A stretch of DNA of 64,000 bases, taken from the NCBI GenBank assembly GCA_944739405.2, contig OX123190.2:61027805-61091804 (forward strand), written 5' to 3'. The stretch is from Euclidia mi (taxonomy: Eukaryota > Arthropoda > Insecta > Lepidoptera > Erebidae). Made by a program: the position numbers and the translations under genes. Positions within the stretch are counted from its first letter, which is position 1. Every line of letters begins with the position of its first letter. This document shows, one piece after another, positions 1 to 12,016 of the stretch. The notes under the pieces were generated by a model. That model ran no database searches. It was not told where the DNA came from and was given only the letters and a program-made list of their open reading frames with translations.

Positions 1-2125
1 CCAGTTGTCTTGTCCTATTAGCACCTTCGGCACGCCTATGTCGTACACCAGCTTCTTCTTGATGCCTTCGAGGTGTTTGCAGTCTATCAGGTCCTCTTCG
101 GCGATCTTCTGCGGCGACAGGTGTGGGCTGGCTACGGTGCGCGCACACAAAGGCACTTGTTTGCTGTCGGCGCCGGCTCCTCGTATTTGTATGTCTACGC
201 GTCGCGACGTTGGCATGTCGATCGACGTATCGCCTATGGCACGGATCGTAAACGGGTCCAGGTTCCCTTCCGCGCCGACTTCCTTGGCTATGTCTTCGTC
301 TATGAGCGATACGGTGCTTCCGTCGTCGAGTAGGGCGAACGTAGACGCCTCTCCCGCCGGTCCGACTATCTGCACGGGCACTATCTTTAAGTATGCTTGA
401 GCCTTTGCACGTATGCACGAACTGGCGACCGTTTCTTGCTTTTCTATGTTCACGTCTTCGGTTCTATGGGCTCCTCTATCGTAGTGAAGCAACTGGTTAA
501 GTGTAGCGCGGCATCCCTCTACACCGCACTTCTTGGGCTTGCACGAGTGTTCTATTCGGCGTATGCGTAAGCAGCGAAAACACAATCCATGCTGCTTAGC
601 TAGCTGCCATCTCTTCTCTGCGTTGGCGTTACGAAACGTGCTGCAGGCCGACGAGTAGTGTCCTTCGCGTTCACATATCCTGCACTTCGCGTTAAACGTG
701 TCCGTATGCGTTCGCTTCTCCGTCGCCGTCGCCGTGTACGTCCTCTGCACGGTGCGTCTGCTTGGCGGCCCATCGGTGATGTTCTCAGCCGGCGCGAACG
801 CGCTACAGTAACGCGCGTACTCTGTCACGAAGTCACTGAATCGGCTGAGGTCCGGCTTCGACTGGCACTTCTCGGTATACGTCTTGTACCACTGCACACG
901 TAGCGAGTTCGGTAGCTTCTCGGTCAACACGCGCACTAGCTCCGCATTGATGAGGTAGTGTTCCTTTTTCAACGCACGAAGTGTGACGACGCCGCTTCTA
1001 ATCTTGCTCGCGAACGCGCATATGTCCTTAGGTGCTTCGCTACAGCGTGGTAGGGTCCTCAGCTTGTCCGTCTCTGCCTGTGCGATCGAGTCTGGTCGTC
1101 CGAACTGCAGCTCCAACTCCTTCATAATCTCATCTGGTCGCGCATGCCCAATCAGTTCAGAGCTAACTGTTTCTAACGCTCTTCCCTTGAGACTTCTTCT
1201 CAGTCTCGCTGTATTCTCCACGTCGTTGAAGAAATTCTTGGTGGTGTCGTATATCGCCTTGAACGACAGCCACTCGGTGTGCGCGCCGCCGAACGTCGGT
1301 AGCGTCATGATGACTTTCGAAACCGCCGGGTGTGGTGCAACTATCGATGTGTCCGGTGGCTTCCTGTCGGCGAGCGCGGCGATCGCGGAGGTGAGATCCG
1401 TGATGAACGGCTTCAGCGAATCACCTCCCTGTTGATGAACGTCCATCTTCTGTGAGGGCGGTCCATCTTCTATATCTATCTTCTGTGCCCCGTCGACGTC
1501 CCTCTTCTTAGTGGGCACCGATACCACTATATCTTTATCTTCAGGGCCGGGCTGGGGTTCCGGAGCCTCTTCCAACCACGAACGTATGTAATCTTGCTTC
1601 GACTGTCCATCCTCGTCGTAGTCATCGGAGTCCGCCTCCTCTTCAGCCTTCTGTAGTGCTAACTGTGCTAACTGTAGTTTTATCTTCAAAACTTCTTCTC
1701 GAGCCAACATCACATTTCTATTGGAGCGTCCCGTAGCTGCTGAGCGTTGGTCGCGTTCCCTCGTTGGCTTCTTTCTATCTCTATTTTCTATTATGCTATG
1801 TTGCGCTGTACAAACGCTCGATCTATCGGATGGTTGCAACGTCCTTTCCTTGCCATCTTCAGTTTTCGACTGCACCTCTGCTCGCTCCCTTGCATCTTGA
1901 GTGATGTTTCGTTCGTCCCTCCCCGCGGGGCCGGGGGGGGGCCGGCGGCGGCGCGTCGCTCCCGACTGTTGTCGACGGCGATCGCGGTGGCCCGTCGTGA
2001 CGGACGACCGCGGCGGCTGGGTTGCGGGCAGCGGCGGCGCGGGCAGGGGTACTGGAACTAGGCCCGGCGCCGGCCGCTCCCCCGGCGACCTCGGGAGCAC
2101 GACCTCTTGAACGCGTCGTAGGCAT
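1..2125 (-). CDS. Gag-protease polyprotein of BEL/Pao element (partial, one frameshift)
   Basis: From 1930 down to 1 the frame is open without a stop; upstream of that, the same frame stays open back to a TAG at 2185-2187. The first ATG near the LTR (2123-2125, MPTTRSRG) is in a different frame and stops at 1859, so a one-base shift is needed in a proline-rich stretch coded by a run of nine G at 1932-1940. The protein then has a charged N-terminal region, a DUF1759-type Gag domain (around 1380-800), a CCHC knuckle (CRICEREGHYSSAC, about 640-684), a second Cys/His cluster near 520-590, and an aspartic protease with the ALLDDGSTVSLID active site near 300-335. It ends at the window edge in VLIGQDNW, a typical protease C-terminal block. 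Gag would assemble the particle and the protease would process it. The shift could be real or a homopolymer sequencing error. Confidence 0.85.
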
Positions 2126-2129
2126 TCTT

Positions 2130-2152
2130 CAATCCGGCTCGAAGCGACCAAC
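2130..2152 (-). other. Primer-binding site of the BEL/Pao element
   Basis: A few bases inside the LTR the minus strand reads TGGTCGCTTCGAGCCGG, complementary to a tRNA 3' end finishing in CCA. A short spacer between LTR and PBS is seen again in the second BEL/Pao element of this window. The exact tRNA is not assigned. Confidence 0.6.
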
Positions 2153-2155
2153 AAA

Positions 2156-2557
2156 TGTAACGGATGCCAGGAATCGAACCTTTGCTAGTCCGCTACAGTG
2201 CGCTGGTAGTGTGCTGCTGACGTGTGCCTACGACGATGCGTGTTCTTCTATGTGTGTGGACTGTATGGCTTCGATGTGTAAGGGCTTCAGAAATGAAACA
2301 TCTTCATACGTTGAGAGCGATGCTGTTCAGGTGTTCGGTGCTTGATGGTTACAAGATGGTGGTTGAGACGCCAACAACTGGCCGAATACATGGTCGCTTA
2401 AGTACCTCGAAACTTTACCTTATCGACGACCATCGCACCGAACACGTGCACAGAGAATCTTTCGTTTATTTTTATTTCAAAAACAGTACAAATGTTACGT
2501 ATGATTCGATCCTATTATACATACATACATGTTCTATACATCGTTAGATAGGTCACA
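2156..2557 (-). repeat. 5' LTR of the BEL/Pao element
   Basis: The 402-bp segment begins TGTAACGG and ends GGTCACA on the plus strand, so it has TGT...ACA termini in both orientations. On the minus strand an AATAAA-like signal lies near 2465-2485. The primer site follows immediately inside. The second LTR is outside the window, so boundaries rest on the termini and the primer site. A T-arm-like motif (GGTTCGATTCC, minus strand, near 2171-2181) lies inside the LTR. Confidence 0.75.
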
Positions 2558-3379
2558 TTAATTTCTATCTATTGGTATACAATACCTAAACCTAACTATT
2601 AGCGTCACTAAGTTATTCCATAAAAACTCCCAAAAAATGCTGCCACACAAGGGCCCGCCCACTATATTTTCTATTGAAAAACTATCGTATACTAAATTTA
2701 TATATATAATTTTGATAGGCCGTTGTGTGCAACTATATGGGGCATCTATTAAAACAAACACCATGAAAATATCTTTATTCAATTCGAACATATTACATGA
2801 TAACTTTAAAGCATAAAAAAATTACAGAATTTCTTAAGTAAATACTATCGTAAGTAAACAAATTTTATGATAAACATACGAATGTTTGTTATTATGCTTA
2901 TTTTAACTACATAAGGTAATAACTAGCAATAAAAAGGTATCTAGACATGATTTCAAGTCTATATGAAGCTAAAAAACACTTATAAAACTATAAAACGAAT
3001 ATGTAAACAAACAGCTGTTTTATGAAGCATTAACTCTTATCTGTCACTACTGATAACGCTATTTATGATTCGATATCTCAGGTCCCTACAGTTAGCACAA
3101 GTTTAAGACTAATGTTCATGTATTACATAGTTGTTGTATATTAACAATCTAACCATTTACACTATTTTAGCTATTTTGTAACGTTTTGACACGTCCGGGA
3201 ACCGAACCCGGTGTACCGCACGATTAGATAACACTGATTTTAACGATTTTCACTCGCGGTTTCGAATACACTATTCACTGTCATAGTTTTAATGTCTGTC
3301 GCGAACAGACATATATGAGGCAGAGTGTGTGACCAAGGACACTTCCCTGGGGAACTCCATAAACCAGAGGGAGTTCATC
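2558..3379. other. AT-rich intergenic DNA with a tRNA-like scrap
   Basis: No reading frame here resembles a protein. At about 3190-3225 the minus strand has a B-box-like motif (GGTTCGGTTCC) followed by a short tRNA-like stretch, probably an eroded SINE head. The rest shows nothing recognisable. Confidence 0.5.
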
Positions 3380-5502
3380 ATAAGTTTTATCTAAGGCACG
3401 TTTGATGAAAATAAGAGCTAAAAGACAATACTGTCGTTAATATCTACATTATTCCTAGAAAGGACGAATAAGAATAAAAAAACAAACATAATGGAAACAT
3501 ACATAACCTAGTAAAGAAATATCCTCCTTGCCAATAAACCGACAACAACAATTTCACCAGTAAGAAATATTCAAAGTGACAGAAAACCCAATTTGACCTT
3601 TTACCTGTATCCATTTGTAAATACGGCCAGGAATCGCATTATTTAAGCTAACTTCACAAGCTTTCTCATTTTTACGTTGCCGGAATATTTTTGTCACATT
3701 TATTTGGTATTTAAATTTTATGAAGGCAGGAACAGCCTAGTGGAGATACCAACGGACTGCCATGCAGAGGATGTCGGGTTCGAATCCACGGATGAATTTT
3801 CGAAGTTAAGTGTGTATTAAATTGTTAATTATCGCTTGCCCCGTGCCTCGGAGAGCACGTTAAACCGTCGGTCCCGGCTGTCATGAAGATCTTTGACAGT
3901 CGTTACGGGGAGTCAGTACCCTCAAATAAACTGATGCTGGTCTAAACCATGGAATATCGCTATCCCTTCGGCTTGCGGAGGTCAGACGGCAGTCCCTCTG
4001 TGGAAATGTTGATATTCTGTCATACCTGGTTAGACTAGTAAGCGGACCTTGGGCTCCGAGGCGTGAAAGTATTGGATGCAACCGGGGTAACGCTAGGGTA
4101 GTATTTAAATTTTCTTGTTGATGTTTTTTACCAAAATTATTTTGTTTTCATTAATTTAGTATTGAGGTAGTTGTTATTTGACTTTAGTGTCAGTGAATTA
4201 GCCACCAAAAGTCTAATAGATCTTGTTTTCTTACATATAGTTTCAATACACTTAATGTTTACCATGAACAGTCTGCTATGTTATGGGGTCACAAATCAAA
4301 AATAAAAGTCTACTTTAGCTTCAATAAGCTGCGAACAGTTTGCATTTACGTGATATTAGTTTTACTCGGCAGGACACAGCTTTGTCATAAAAAACACATT
4401 TTTTTTATCTAGGTGCCAACAACTAACGGTTATTTTAATGATGTAAGTACTAAAATTATTATTGTTTGTTCAACAAATGTTGTTCTTTTTCCCGTGCCAA
4501 TACATCTGATCTGAAATTGCCTATTTAATAGTTGTAGGTAAATTCAGGTAAAGGCTAAAAAGAAAGTCCTCTAGAGATTTATAGCGATTGTTAAAAATAA
4601 GGGGCGTATGTCACCGGACAGACTGCCTTCCAAGACAAAATATATAGGTACACTCTTAACTCTATGCTAAATGTTTACTCGAAACAGATTGCATTAATAA
4701 CATACCTATATAAATAACAAAATAAAAGAAAATCATATAATGAGTTACTGAAGAACAAGAGTACATTTTTCTGTCCAGCCGTTTATCCCTTGCGCCGTAC
4801 AGCCAGCGAGTGCAAAACAATGGCGTGACGATAGAGCCTGTCCGCTTTGCTTTGGTAACAATACAGTGCGCTACATCCTTCAATGTTAACTTCTACAAAA
4901 GACAACACACGACAGAACGTATTGCTGACACGCCACGAATTAGCTTGCAAGAAGAGCTCATAGTGATACCAGTCATTTGTTTATGGGATTCATTTTAATT
5001 GTTTATGAGCACGATTTCAGGCATAGGACGGAGAGGCTTGGAATAATGTAAGAGAGATTTTTGCACAGCAGTACAACAGTATAGCTTAAAAAAATTAGAA
5101 CTTTTTGAGTGTCTAGTAAATTAGAAGGCAAATTATTACTTCGTATCCATAGCGCAGTCGTACTAGGTTGCTTCAGATTTTGAGATGTTCTAGTTTAGAT
5201 TATTATGTAAGAGTGATAGTCGTTAAGGTAATCAAACTAAAAGCTTTTTATTAAGAACATTCTGATTTAGTACTCCAAAGTTTCATACAAAGGAAAAATT
5301 TCATTAATTGTTAAAGGTAGTATCTTCGTCTAAATTTATATTGAGTGTTTATTAATGCTAATGCGTAAATTTTTATATTATTTTTCAGAAACTATAACCA
5401 AGGTATTTTATATAAGGTATTTTTTTCAAAGACTGTAACTCATTGAAAAATGCCTGATTTCGCTTTAATTTATTCCAGATGAAACGAATATTGTTTAAAA
5501 TA
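3380..5502. repeat. 2.1-kb direct repeat, copy 1
   Basis: This segment recurs in the same orientation at 12017-14149, nearly base for base, with only scattered substitutions and small indels. Both copies start at ATAAGTTTTATC and stop at TTGTTTAAAATA; flanks differ on both sides. It contains a tRNA-derived SINE but no credible coding sequence; small open frames shared by the two copies are explained by the duplication. I see no terminal inverted repeats or target duplication, so it may be a segmental duplication or a non-autonomous element of a type I cannot name. Confidence 0.9.
3722..4085 (+). mobile_element. tRNA-derived SINE inside direct repeat copy 1
   Basis: An A-box-like 'agcctagtgg' and a B box 'ggttcgaatcc' form a tRNA-like head at about 3735-3785. 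It is followed by the SINE body (cgaagttaagtgtg...) and a tail with 'acgttaaaccgtcggtccc'. The same head and tail occur alone at 18705-18990, where the central body is missing. Its presence in both repeat copies shows that it inserted before the duplication. Confidence 0.7.
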
Positions 5503-5542
5503 AAATAAATGAAAATAATCAATAAGCAGAATAATATATAAA

Positions 5543-7275
5543 GTGTTGATGGACAGGTCATTTTGAAGGTTGACTTGAAACACGCCTTCAATTCAGTGAA
5601 TAGGAACACTTTGTTGGCACAAGCAAAATTAGAAACCCCTAAAATTTTTAAATTTCTTTGGCAATGTTACAGGTACCCCACAAAATTATTATATCAGGAT
5701 AAGCTATTGGAATCAGCAGTTGGGTGTCGAAAAGGTGACCCTCTTGGACAAATCATTTTTAGTTTAGCAATATACCCCATTATTCGGCAAGTAAATTCTA
5801 AATTTAATGTATGGTTTTTAGATGACGGGACCCTAGGAAGGGATCCAGATATTGCATAACAAGATTTAGCTCTTCTTAAATTAGATAATTTGGCATCAAA
5901 CATCAAAATTATTGATAAGACATCTCTTCGCCTCCTAGGTTCTCCAGTATTTGAAGAATCTTTCGATTCTTTCTTAAAGGAAAAAATACAAAATTTCTGT
6001 GAAGTTTCAGATCGCCTATTCAAAATTAATATTCACGCGGCTTATACTACATATTATTCGATATTGTCTTTTCGTCCCAAAATTCACACATGCCTTAAGA
6101 TCTTCCCAACTTTGGAAAAAATATGCACTTTTAGAACAAGTTGACAAAATTATCCAAATTACTTTAAAGAGAATATTAAATGTGAACTTGGACAACCGAG
6201 CCTGGCTACAAGCAAGCGTCATTGCCTATACGTCAGGGTGGGCTCGGTGTACGCAAAATTTCTAGTGTCAGTTTACCGGCGTTTCTGTCTCCGGTTCACA
6301 GCACGGAAGAGTTACTAGGCAAATTTTATCACCTACACTAGTTAACTCAGAAGTGCTGTGCAAAACCGAAGCTGTAAACGCCTGTAAAATGGTTTGTCCA
6401 AGCACTGATTTGCCTACCAACCTATTCTCCCAAAGACCACTGTCTTTGGGAGAATAGGTTGGTAGGCAAATCAGTCCCACTGGACGCACCGCTTTGTGAT
6501 ATTGTAGGGAAAAGTCTTTTAGATGCATCTATTAATGTTGCAGAGCGTGCTCACTTGCCGGCTGTGGGAGGATGGGAATCGGGTCTGTGGCTTCAGGCAC
6601 TACCATCGTCCAACACTGAAACCATGTTGGACGATGAGACGTTCCGTATCGCCACTTGTCTTCGTTTAGGTGTTCCGTGTGTTTCTCCGCATCGATGTCA
6701 TTGTGGAGAAGACGTCGATAGCCTCGGACACCATAGGCTATCTTGCAGCAGAAGCGCAGGTAGATTTCCCTGTCACGCCTATCTGAATGACATAATTCGT
6801 CGTGCTCTTGTCGCGTCTGGCGTACCAGCTGTACTTAAACCAAATGGTTTGGTACGCGACGACGGTAAGAGACCTGATGGTATGTCATTGTTGCCTTGGA
6901 AAATGGGTAGGCCTTTGGTGTGGGACGCAACCTCCATAGACACCCTCGCGCCATCACATGTTCCAAGCACTGGAGGCCATGCTGGCGCTGCTGCTGCAAC
7001 TGCGGAAACCCTGAAATGGCGCAAACACAGTAATTTAGTGAGTAATTACGTGTTTGAGCCGTTTGGGGTGCAAACGCTAGGCTCATGGGATCCGAGCGCT
7101 CGTTCACTATTCCGGGAAATTTATAAACGTCTAATCGACGTCTCACGTGACCAGAAGTCTGGTTTATTCTTTGCTCAGAGAATCAGCATTGCCATCCAGC
7201 GTGGCAATGCTGCCAGCTTTCTGGGCACGTTACACGATGATATTGATGCGGAGGCATTTTACGACGCCTAAACCT
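5543..7275 (+). pseudogene. Reverse transcriptase with C-terminal restriction-like nuclease, copy 1 (broken)
   Basis: The RT palm is visible: VDLKHAFNSV (motif A, about 5566-5600), a KGDPLG...FSLAIYP block (motif B, about 5732-5775) and FLDDGTLG (motif C, about 5815-5840). A TAA follows at 5857-5859 and the frame then shifts several times. The C-terminal part is open from 6459 to 7271 (270 aa). It has a Cys/His cluster (CHCGEDVDSLGHHRLSC), then DGKRPDG, PWKMGRPLVWD and DTLAPSH blocks, with an RPD...WD spacing like a PD-(D/E)XK nuclease, and ends in YDA. This resembles non-LTR retroelements with a C-terminal restriction-like endonuclease, but I cannot assign a clade. The 5' end is missing (truncated at about DGQV). 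A 72-bp palindrome at 6404-6475 interrupts it. Confidence 0.7.
6404..6475. repeat. Perfect inverted duplication in RT-nuclease element
   Basis: Two 34-bp arms (6404-6437 and 6442-6475) are exact reverse complements around a 4-base spacer (cact). The left arm is normal coding sequence (LPTNLFSQR in frame); the right arm is its inverted copy, after which the element sequence resumes. It is therefore an added fold-back, not part of the ancestral element. Confidence 0.9.
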
Positions 7276-7293
7276 TGTAAATATTTTCAATTT

Positions 7294-7341
7294 TTAATTT
7301 CTTTTTACGGTTATATATATATAACCGTAAAAAGAAATTAA
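7294..7341. repeat. 48-bp perfect palindrome
   Basis: Positions 7294-7341 form a perfect zero-spacer palindrome centred on an (AT) core, just after the stop of the RT-nuclease element. A further (AT) run follows at about 7341-7358. Confidence 0.9.
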
Positions 7342-9980
7342 TATATATATATATATACTAATTAGACATTAAGATTAGATTAAGCTACATATATATTATA
7401 AAATGATGTTTATTTAATGTCTAATTATAAATAAATCCAAATTACACACAAGTAAATGAATAAGCTTTTTATGAATATCTCTGTTTTTCTTTGGAATATA
7501 TCCTTGTCGCTAAGAAAAACAAGAGAAAAATGTCTGAACGTTGCTGAAAGTAGTAGCCACGAGCGTTCCTTTACAGTTGACTAAGCGAAAAACATAGAAC
7601 AAATGCGTTATACTCGACTTTAATTATTGGGTACTTGATTAAAAATAAATAGAAGTTCATTTTGAGACAAATCAAGTATGAAAATTATTAATTTAATTAC
7701 ACTAATATTACTATTATAGTATATATTGTGTAGGTATAAAAGCCTTGAGAAACAGCAATAACATTCTTTATCTATACCACCAAGTACAGTCGAAAGACGA
7801 GAGTAATTTTCGCAAAGTGACAACCCAAATCTCGGTTTATTGTCTCAAACGCTATTATTAAGGAGATCAGAGCGGCCTAAGGCTCAGTAGCTCAAAGATT
7901 TCAATTTGCAGACTATAATAGGTACATACACCCTACAATATACGTGCTCATTTTGAGAGAGTGTACCTTAGATATTGTGGTATTGAACCTTCGTATAGGG
8001 TTACGTAGGGACTCGTTGGCTCATTTCGGGTACATTGTTTATGAAAAATTTATTGGTGGGTGCAAGGGTCTTCATTATTAACGTATCCTGTTTTATATAG
8101 CACGCAATGTTTCTCTTTATTTTTTTAGCATCATTACTCTGAATCACAATTTAAAATTCGTTAGAAATAGCATGTGAAGGGATGCTCGTTCTTGAAACTG
8201 TAAAAGATCGCATCAAAAACCGTTATAGAAATTGGTTACTGCGTGACAACTGGACGGTATTTTGATGGAGCGTAATGTTTAATGATCTATGTAAATAGCC
8301 GTTTTTATAGTTGTCTTATTACCTAAGTTATACCTAAGTGGTCCTAGTTTTAAATAAGTCTTATGGACGGCCATACAGAGGTTAAAAAAAAACTAAATTT
8401 TGCATAAGTTTAGCTTTGATCCCTCCTATTTTTAAACCACACCAAGTTCGAACCGAATAAAAACAATCAAATTATCATCAAGTAGCAACAGCCCATATAA
8501 AAATAATTTCATCAAAATCAATCATAATTCGAAAGAAATAATATTAAAGAGTGAAACAATATGAAGCAAAGCGTTTGTTATTGATTTCATATCTAAGAGA
8601 TTTTTAGCTATTCTCCAATAAATCCACATCTAATAACATCGAGCCAAACAAACGCTTACAAGGCTCCATCGTGTTTCAATAAGCTTTGATTGTTCGATGA
8701 ATGGCTCGGCTACAGCCTGAAGTAGATTTATTTCATGGGGAATATGTTTTTCTCTACCTACGGCTTTTCGTTTTGTATGAAGATATTTGTTTTTGTCCTG
8801 GTAACAATACGAGAAAGGATCAAAATATACTCGTTTCATTCACGAGTCTAGCCGAAAATATTTCCCACCAGGTATGTGACTGCAAAATTTCAACAAATTA
8901 TGTTCAGAAGTTTTTCAATCAAAGAATAACAATCAACTTTTCACCCATCCATCTATTTTAAATTATTAAGCGATACTACCGCTTAATAAGATACTTATAA
9001 CTTAAAGTCTTGCTAGTTTTACCAACATTAGAAGACTAAAGACCGAAGAGTCCAAATAATGATTTATGCTGCCTACCCCTTCTTTGTCATTGTCACTATA
9101 TTAGGTGTATCATTACGTAGATACAAAAATAATACAAGAAATAAAATAAATTCATGCCGCCATTCTTGGTAAACACGTCCGTTTTAACGCATGAAAGCAA
9201 CGTCAGTCATGGTTTTAACATTAATACTATGAACTTCAAATATGTTGTTGAAAATATGATGTAACGCCTCATCATGCGTCTGCAAGGTTCGTTAGCCGAA
9301 GATAAAGGACTTTGTTGAGATACAATTACACGGATATACCTAAGGGTTATTTATGCGGTAAGTAATATTTTATCTAAAATCTATTTTATCTCATCCGAAA
9401 TCGGATGTTTTACTGTACACCATAAAACAATATTTATTACATGAACTTGCGGATAACATTTATAAGCAGCAGACTTATCGCTTTAAACCATATAACAATC
9501 GCACTCAGATCACGTATATAATAAAGACGAGTTTTAATGTAGGTACATAAATAAGCCACCGTTTAGGTATATGCCATACAAGTAAACATACAAAACGGAG
9601 GAAATTACATGTAATCAAGTGGAATATAAACAGTATCTAATAATATCATATGACTCATAACTCAATATTTGAACACAAAACATGCCGTAAAAACAAATCA
9701 TATTTATATATTATATTTGTGTACCAAAAGCCAGACTAATTACTATGCAATGGCACGTCGCTCTGTTATTTGTAAAGAAGAGTTTACTGGGTCAATGGAA
9801 AATGTTACAGATGAAAAGTTTAAGAGGAGAGAACTAATTAGACAAAAATGGATCTAAAGTCATTTCTTGCTGTAATCATTTTGCAAAAACAGAGTAAATT
9901 GTCATTACCTTGTCATAATTATTTGATATCTTAACTTGAAGCCGTGTCTAATATCTAAACTTATTTTCGAGTCCTGCTAC
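7342..9980. other. AT-rich DNA, no gene seen
   Basis: Small open frames here have no recognisable motifs, no codon bias and no neighbours. I see no tRNA, no clear repeat family and no terminal repeats in this stretch. Confidence 0.5.
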
Positions 9981-9984
9981 ATTA

Positions 9985-10175
9985 AAATTCTTTTATAGGC
10001 AAATAAATATGTATACACTTAAAAGTTTGTGAATATGTATGGATGTGTGTTCGCAAACTACCTACTGGACGGATTTTCATGAAACTTTTCAATTGAAAAA
10101 ATATTTTACCAACCAATAGCCTTTTGTCCCAACGAGCAACGCGGCCGAAGTCACGGGCAGAAATTAACATTATAA
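9985..10175 (+). repeat. Degenerate high-copy repeat ('ctggacggattttcatgaaa' type)
   Basis: The segment reads 'ctactggacggattttcatgaaac' and later 'aacgcggccgaagtcacgggcag', phrases I recognise from a very common lepidopteran interspersed repeat. It is non-coding. Related material occurs at 10450-10645 and near 63360-63620. Confidence 0.55.
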
Positions 10176-10449
10176 TATAAATTCATTGTTTTGATAGGAA
10201 TCTTCTACCCAATCGTGTATTTTGCTTCAAAGTTTATATACATAAAGACAAAAGTATAACTCCAAGCAGGTACAATGTGGTCGTGTGTTAACACTGTCTG
10301 TCAAAACTTCACTTGATTTTACGCAATAACGCGTATGTGAATACCCATGTCCACTATACTCCAAGACTGTTTACAATCATAAGGTGTACTGTTCCTTGTC
10401 CAACTGTCAAGTTATATAACATGGTATGGTAAAATATATTGCAAGAATT

Positions 10450-10645
10450 TATTACAGATGTGGGCAATTCTGTTTTGTATGTAAGTCCCCGCCGCGTCCT
10501 ATCTGTCTGTATGAACGCGGTCAATTCAAAAAGTACTGAATAGATTTTTGTACGGCTTTCACCAATAAATATTGTGATTCCTGAATAATGTTTAGGTTTA
10601 AAATAGAATGCGGATGGAGCCGCAGGCGAAGTCTTGTTTATATTA
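10450..10645 (+). repeat. Degenerate copy of the same high-copy repeat
   Basis: It has 'cgcgtcctatctgtctgtatgaacgcg', 'gtactgaatagatttttgtacgg' and 'ggagccgcaggcgaagtc' in the order seen in the family at 9985-10175. Divergence is high and the boundaries are approximate. Confidence 0.5.
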
Positions 10646-11709
10646 AGACATAGTTTAAAGTTATCCGGTCAGGGCCTTATTCAATGCTAACATAATATAT
10701 GTAGTTAGTCAACATAATATCGTTTATCAATCTCAGTCAATAAAACCAAATAAATAAAATAACTAATAATGCGAGAGTAAGAATCCAAATTACATCTTAT
10801 TTACAGATTCAATTGATCGAAATTGACACTTTATTATTTATGCATATTTCAACCATCATGTTCGATAATTGAATACCAACTCTCGACCTGCTATGGCTTT
10901 GACTAATGGAATATCTATCACTTATTACTGTGATATAGTATGGCAAATTGAACCTAACCTCATACAACATGTAAATAAATGTCTTACGTTAAAAACATCG
11001 TGCACCTTCTACAAAACATCGAGTCAGATTAAACTACTTTGATGTTAGGTTAAATATTATAGTATAAAGTCTAGACTTAGTTCTCTGCACCATGACGCTA
11101 TCGCACTTAGGAAGTTTAATAAATCAACAAAAATGCGGCAGCACTAAATTCAAAGTGTTGCCACTCAAAAACTCACGACTAAAAAGATAATTTTGAAATA
11201 TTTAGTGCAAAGTTTTTGTAGTCGCTAGTGCCGAAAATATTCTTTACACCGCCACAATCGTAAATGGCCTGGTTTTAAAAAATGCTGAAGGAAATAGATA
11301 TACAAATAGTTTTCATTTCCTACTGTTCTTTGCATAGCGTGACTTGGGGTGTGATCCATGTGATAAGTAGACATAATTATTTGCATCGCTCAAACTCCAT
11401 AACTATTCTATTGAAATAAATATAGTAACATAATGGAAGTATTAAATACTCTTTTTACGAAATACCTGCTCTATTTATGGTTTGATACTTTTTAAAGAAT
11501 ATGATTATGGATTATGCGCTTTCACGCAGTAATGCACACTTAGACATGTGTGGTTTCAGAGGTTTTTTAAAGTTTAATTTATCCACTTAGCTTGCAACAT
11601 TTCACTTTCTAGATAATTATAGCATCTACAATATAACAAATAAGAACAATTTATAGATCACCCTGTCTATAATCACTTTCTATCACACTTATTACTGCCA
11701 TACTGTTGA
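10646..11709. other. AT-rich DNA, no gene seen
   Basis: Only short random frames occur. I recognise no repeat family or RNA gene here. Confidence 0.5.
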
Positions 11710-11711
11710 AA

Positions 11712-12005
11712 ATCTATCTATCTATCTATCGTCACGCCTGTCTCCCATAGGGGTAGGCAAAGACTATGGAACGCTAAATGCTCCGGTTCAAACACACCTC
11801 TTTCGCTTCCATGAAATTCATTAACCTCATCATACATGCTCGCCGGTTATAGGTACTTTTAATTTGGCCCTTTTTAGTACGTCACCTATTTGGTCGGCGT
11901 ACGTCCGTCTTGGGCGTCCCCTACCGACATCTCCATTCATTCTTTCTGTACTGTTAAAAACTTTATTTTTTTCACCTAGTCGAATCTGTCCTACCAAATG
12001 GAATA
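11712..12005 (-). mobile_element. LINE/SINE tail fragment with (CTAT)n end
   Basis: A (ctat)n run at about 11718-11734 is followed by 'cgtcacgcctgtctcccataggggtaggcaaag', the reverse of the tail shared by SINEs in this window. The rest matches the fragment at 24615-24775 in order ('acggaacgc', 'catcatacatgctc', 'ttttaatttgg'). It abuts the second copy of the 2.1-kb repeat. Confidence 0.6.
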
Positions 12006-12016
12006 TATAGCGAGGT

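Larger units (their letters stand above)
1..2557 (-). mobile_element. BEL/Pao LTR retrotransposon, 5' part (cut by window edge)
   Basis: Read on the minus strand this is the start of a BEL/Pao retrotransposon: LTR (2557-2156), primer-binding site just inside it, then one long gag-protease frame that is still open at position 1. The order and the protein motifs (DUF1759-like Gag, CCHC knuckles, DDGST aspartic protease) identify the family. Reverse transcriptase, integrase and the 3' LTR would lie to the left of the window. The first 2.1 kb is much richer in G+C than the flanking AT-rich DNA, which fits a recent arrival. The left target duplication cannot be checked. Confidence 0.9.

Noticed and set aside
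3190..3225. A tRNA gene
   Set aside because: Only a B-box-like motif remains; no cloverleaf can be drawn.
4662..4998. Small open frames identical in both 2.1-kb repeat copies
   Set aside because: Their conservation is explained by recent duplication of the whole segment; overlapping frames on both strands are equally conserved and none has a motif.
6278..6392. Imperfect inverted repeat just before the 6404 palindrome
   Set aside because: Arms match at only about 80 percent and both halves read as normal element protein (VHSTEELLGK, LVNSEVLCKTEAVNA), so the similarity is probably chance or ancient.
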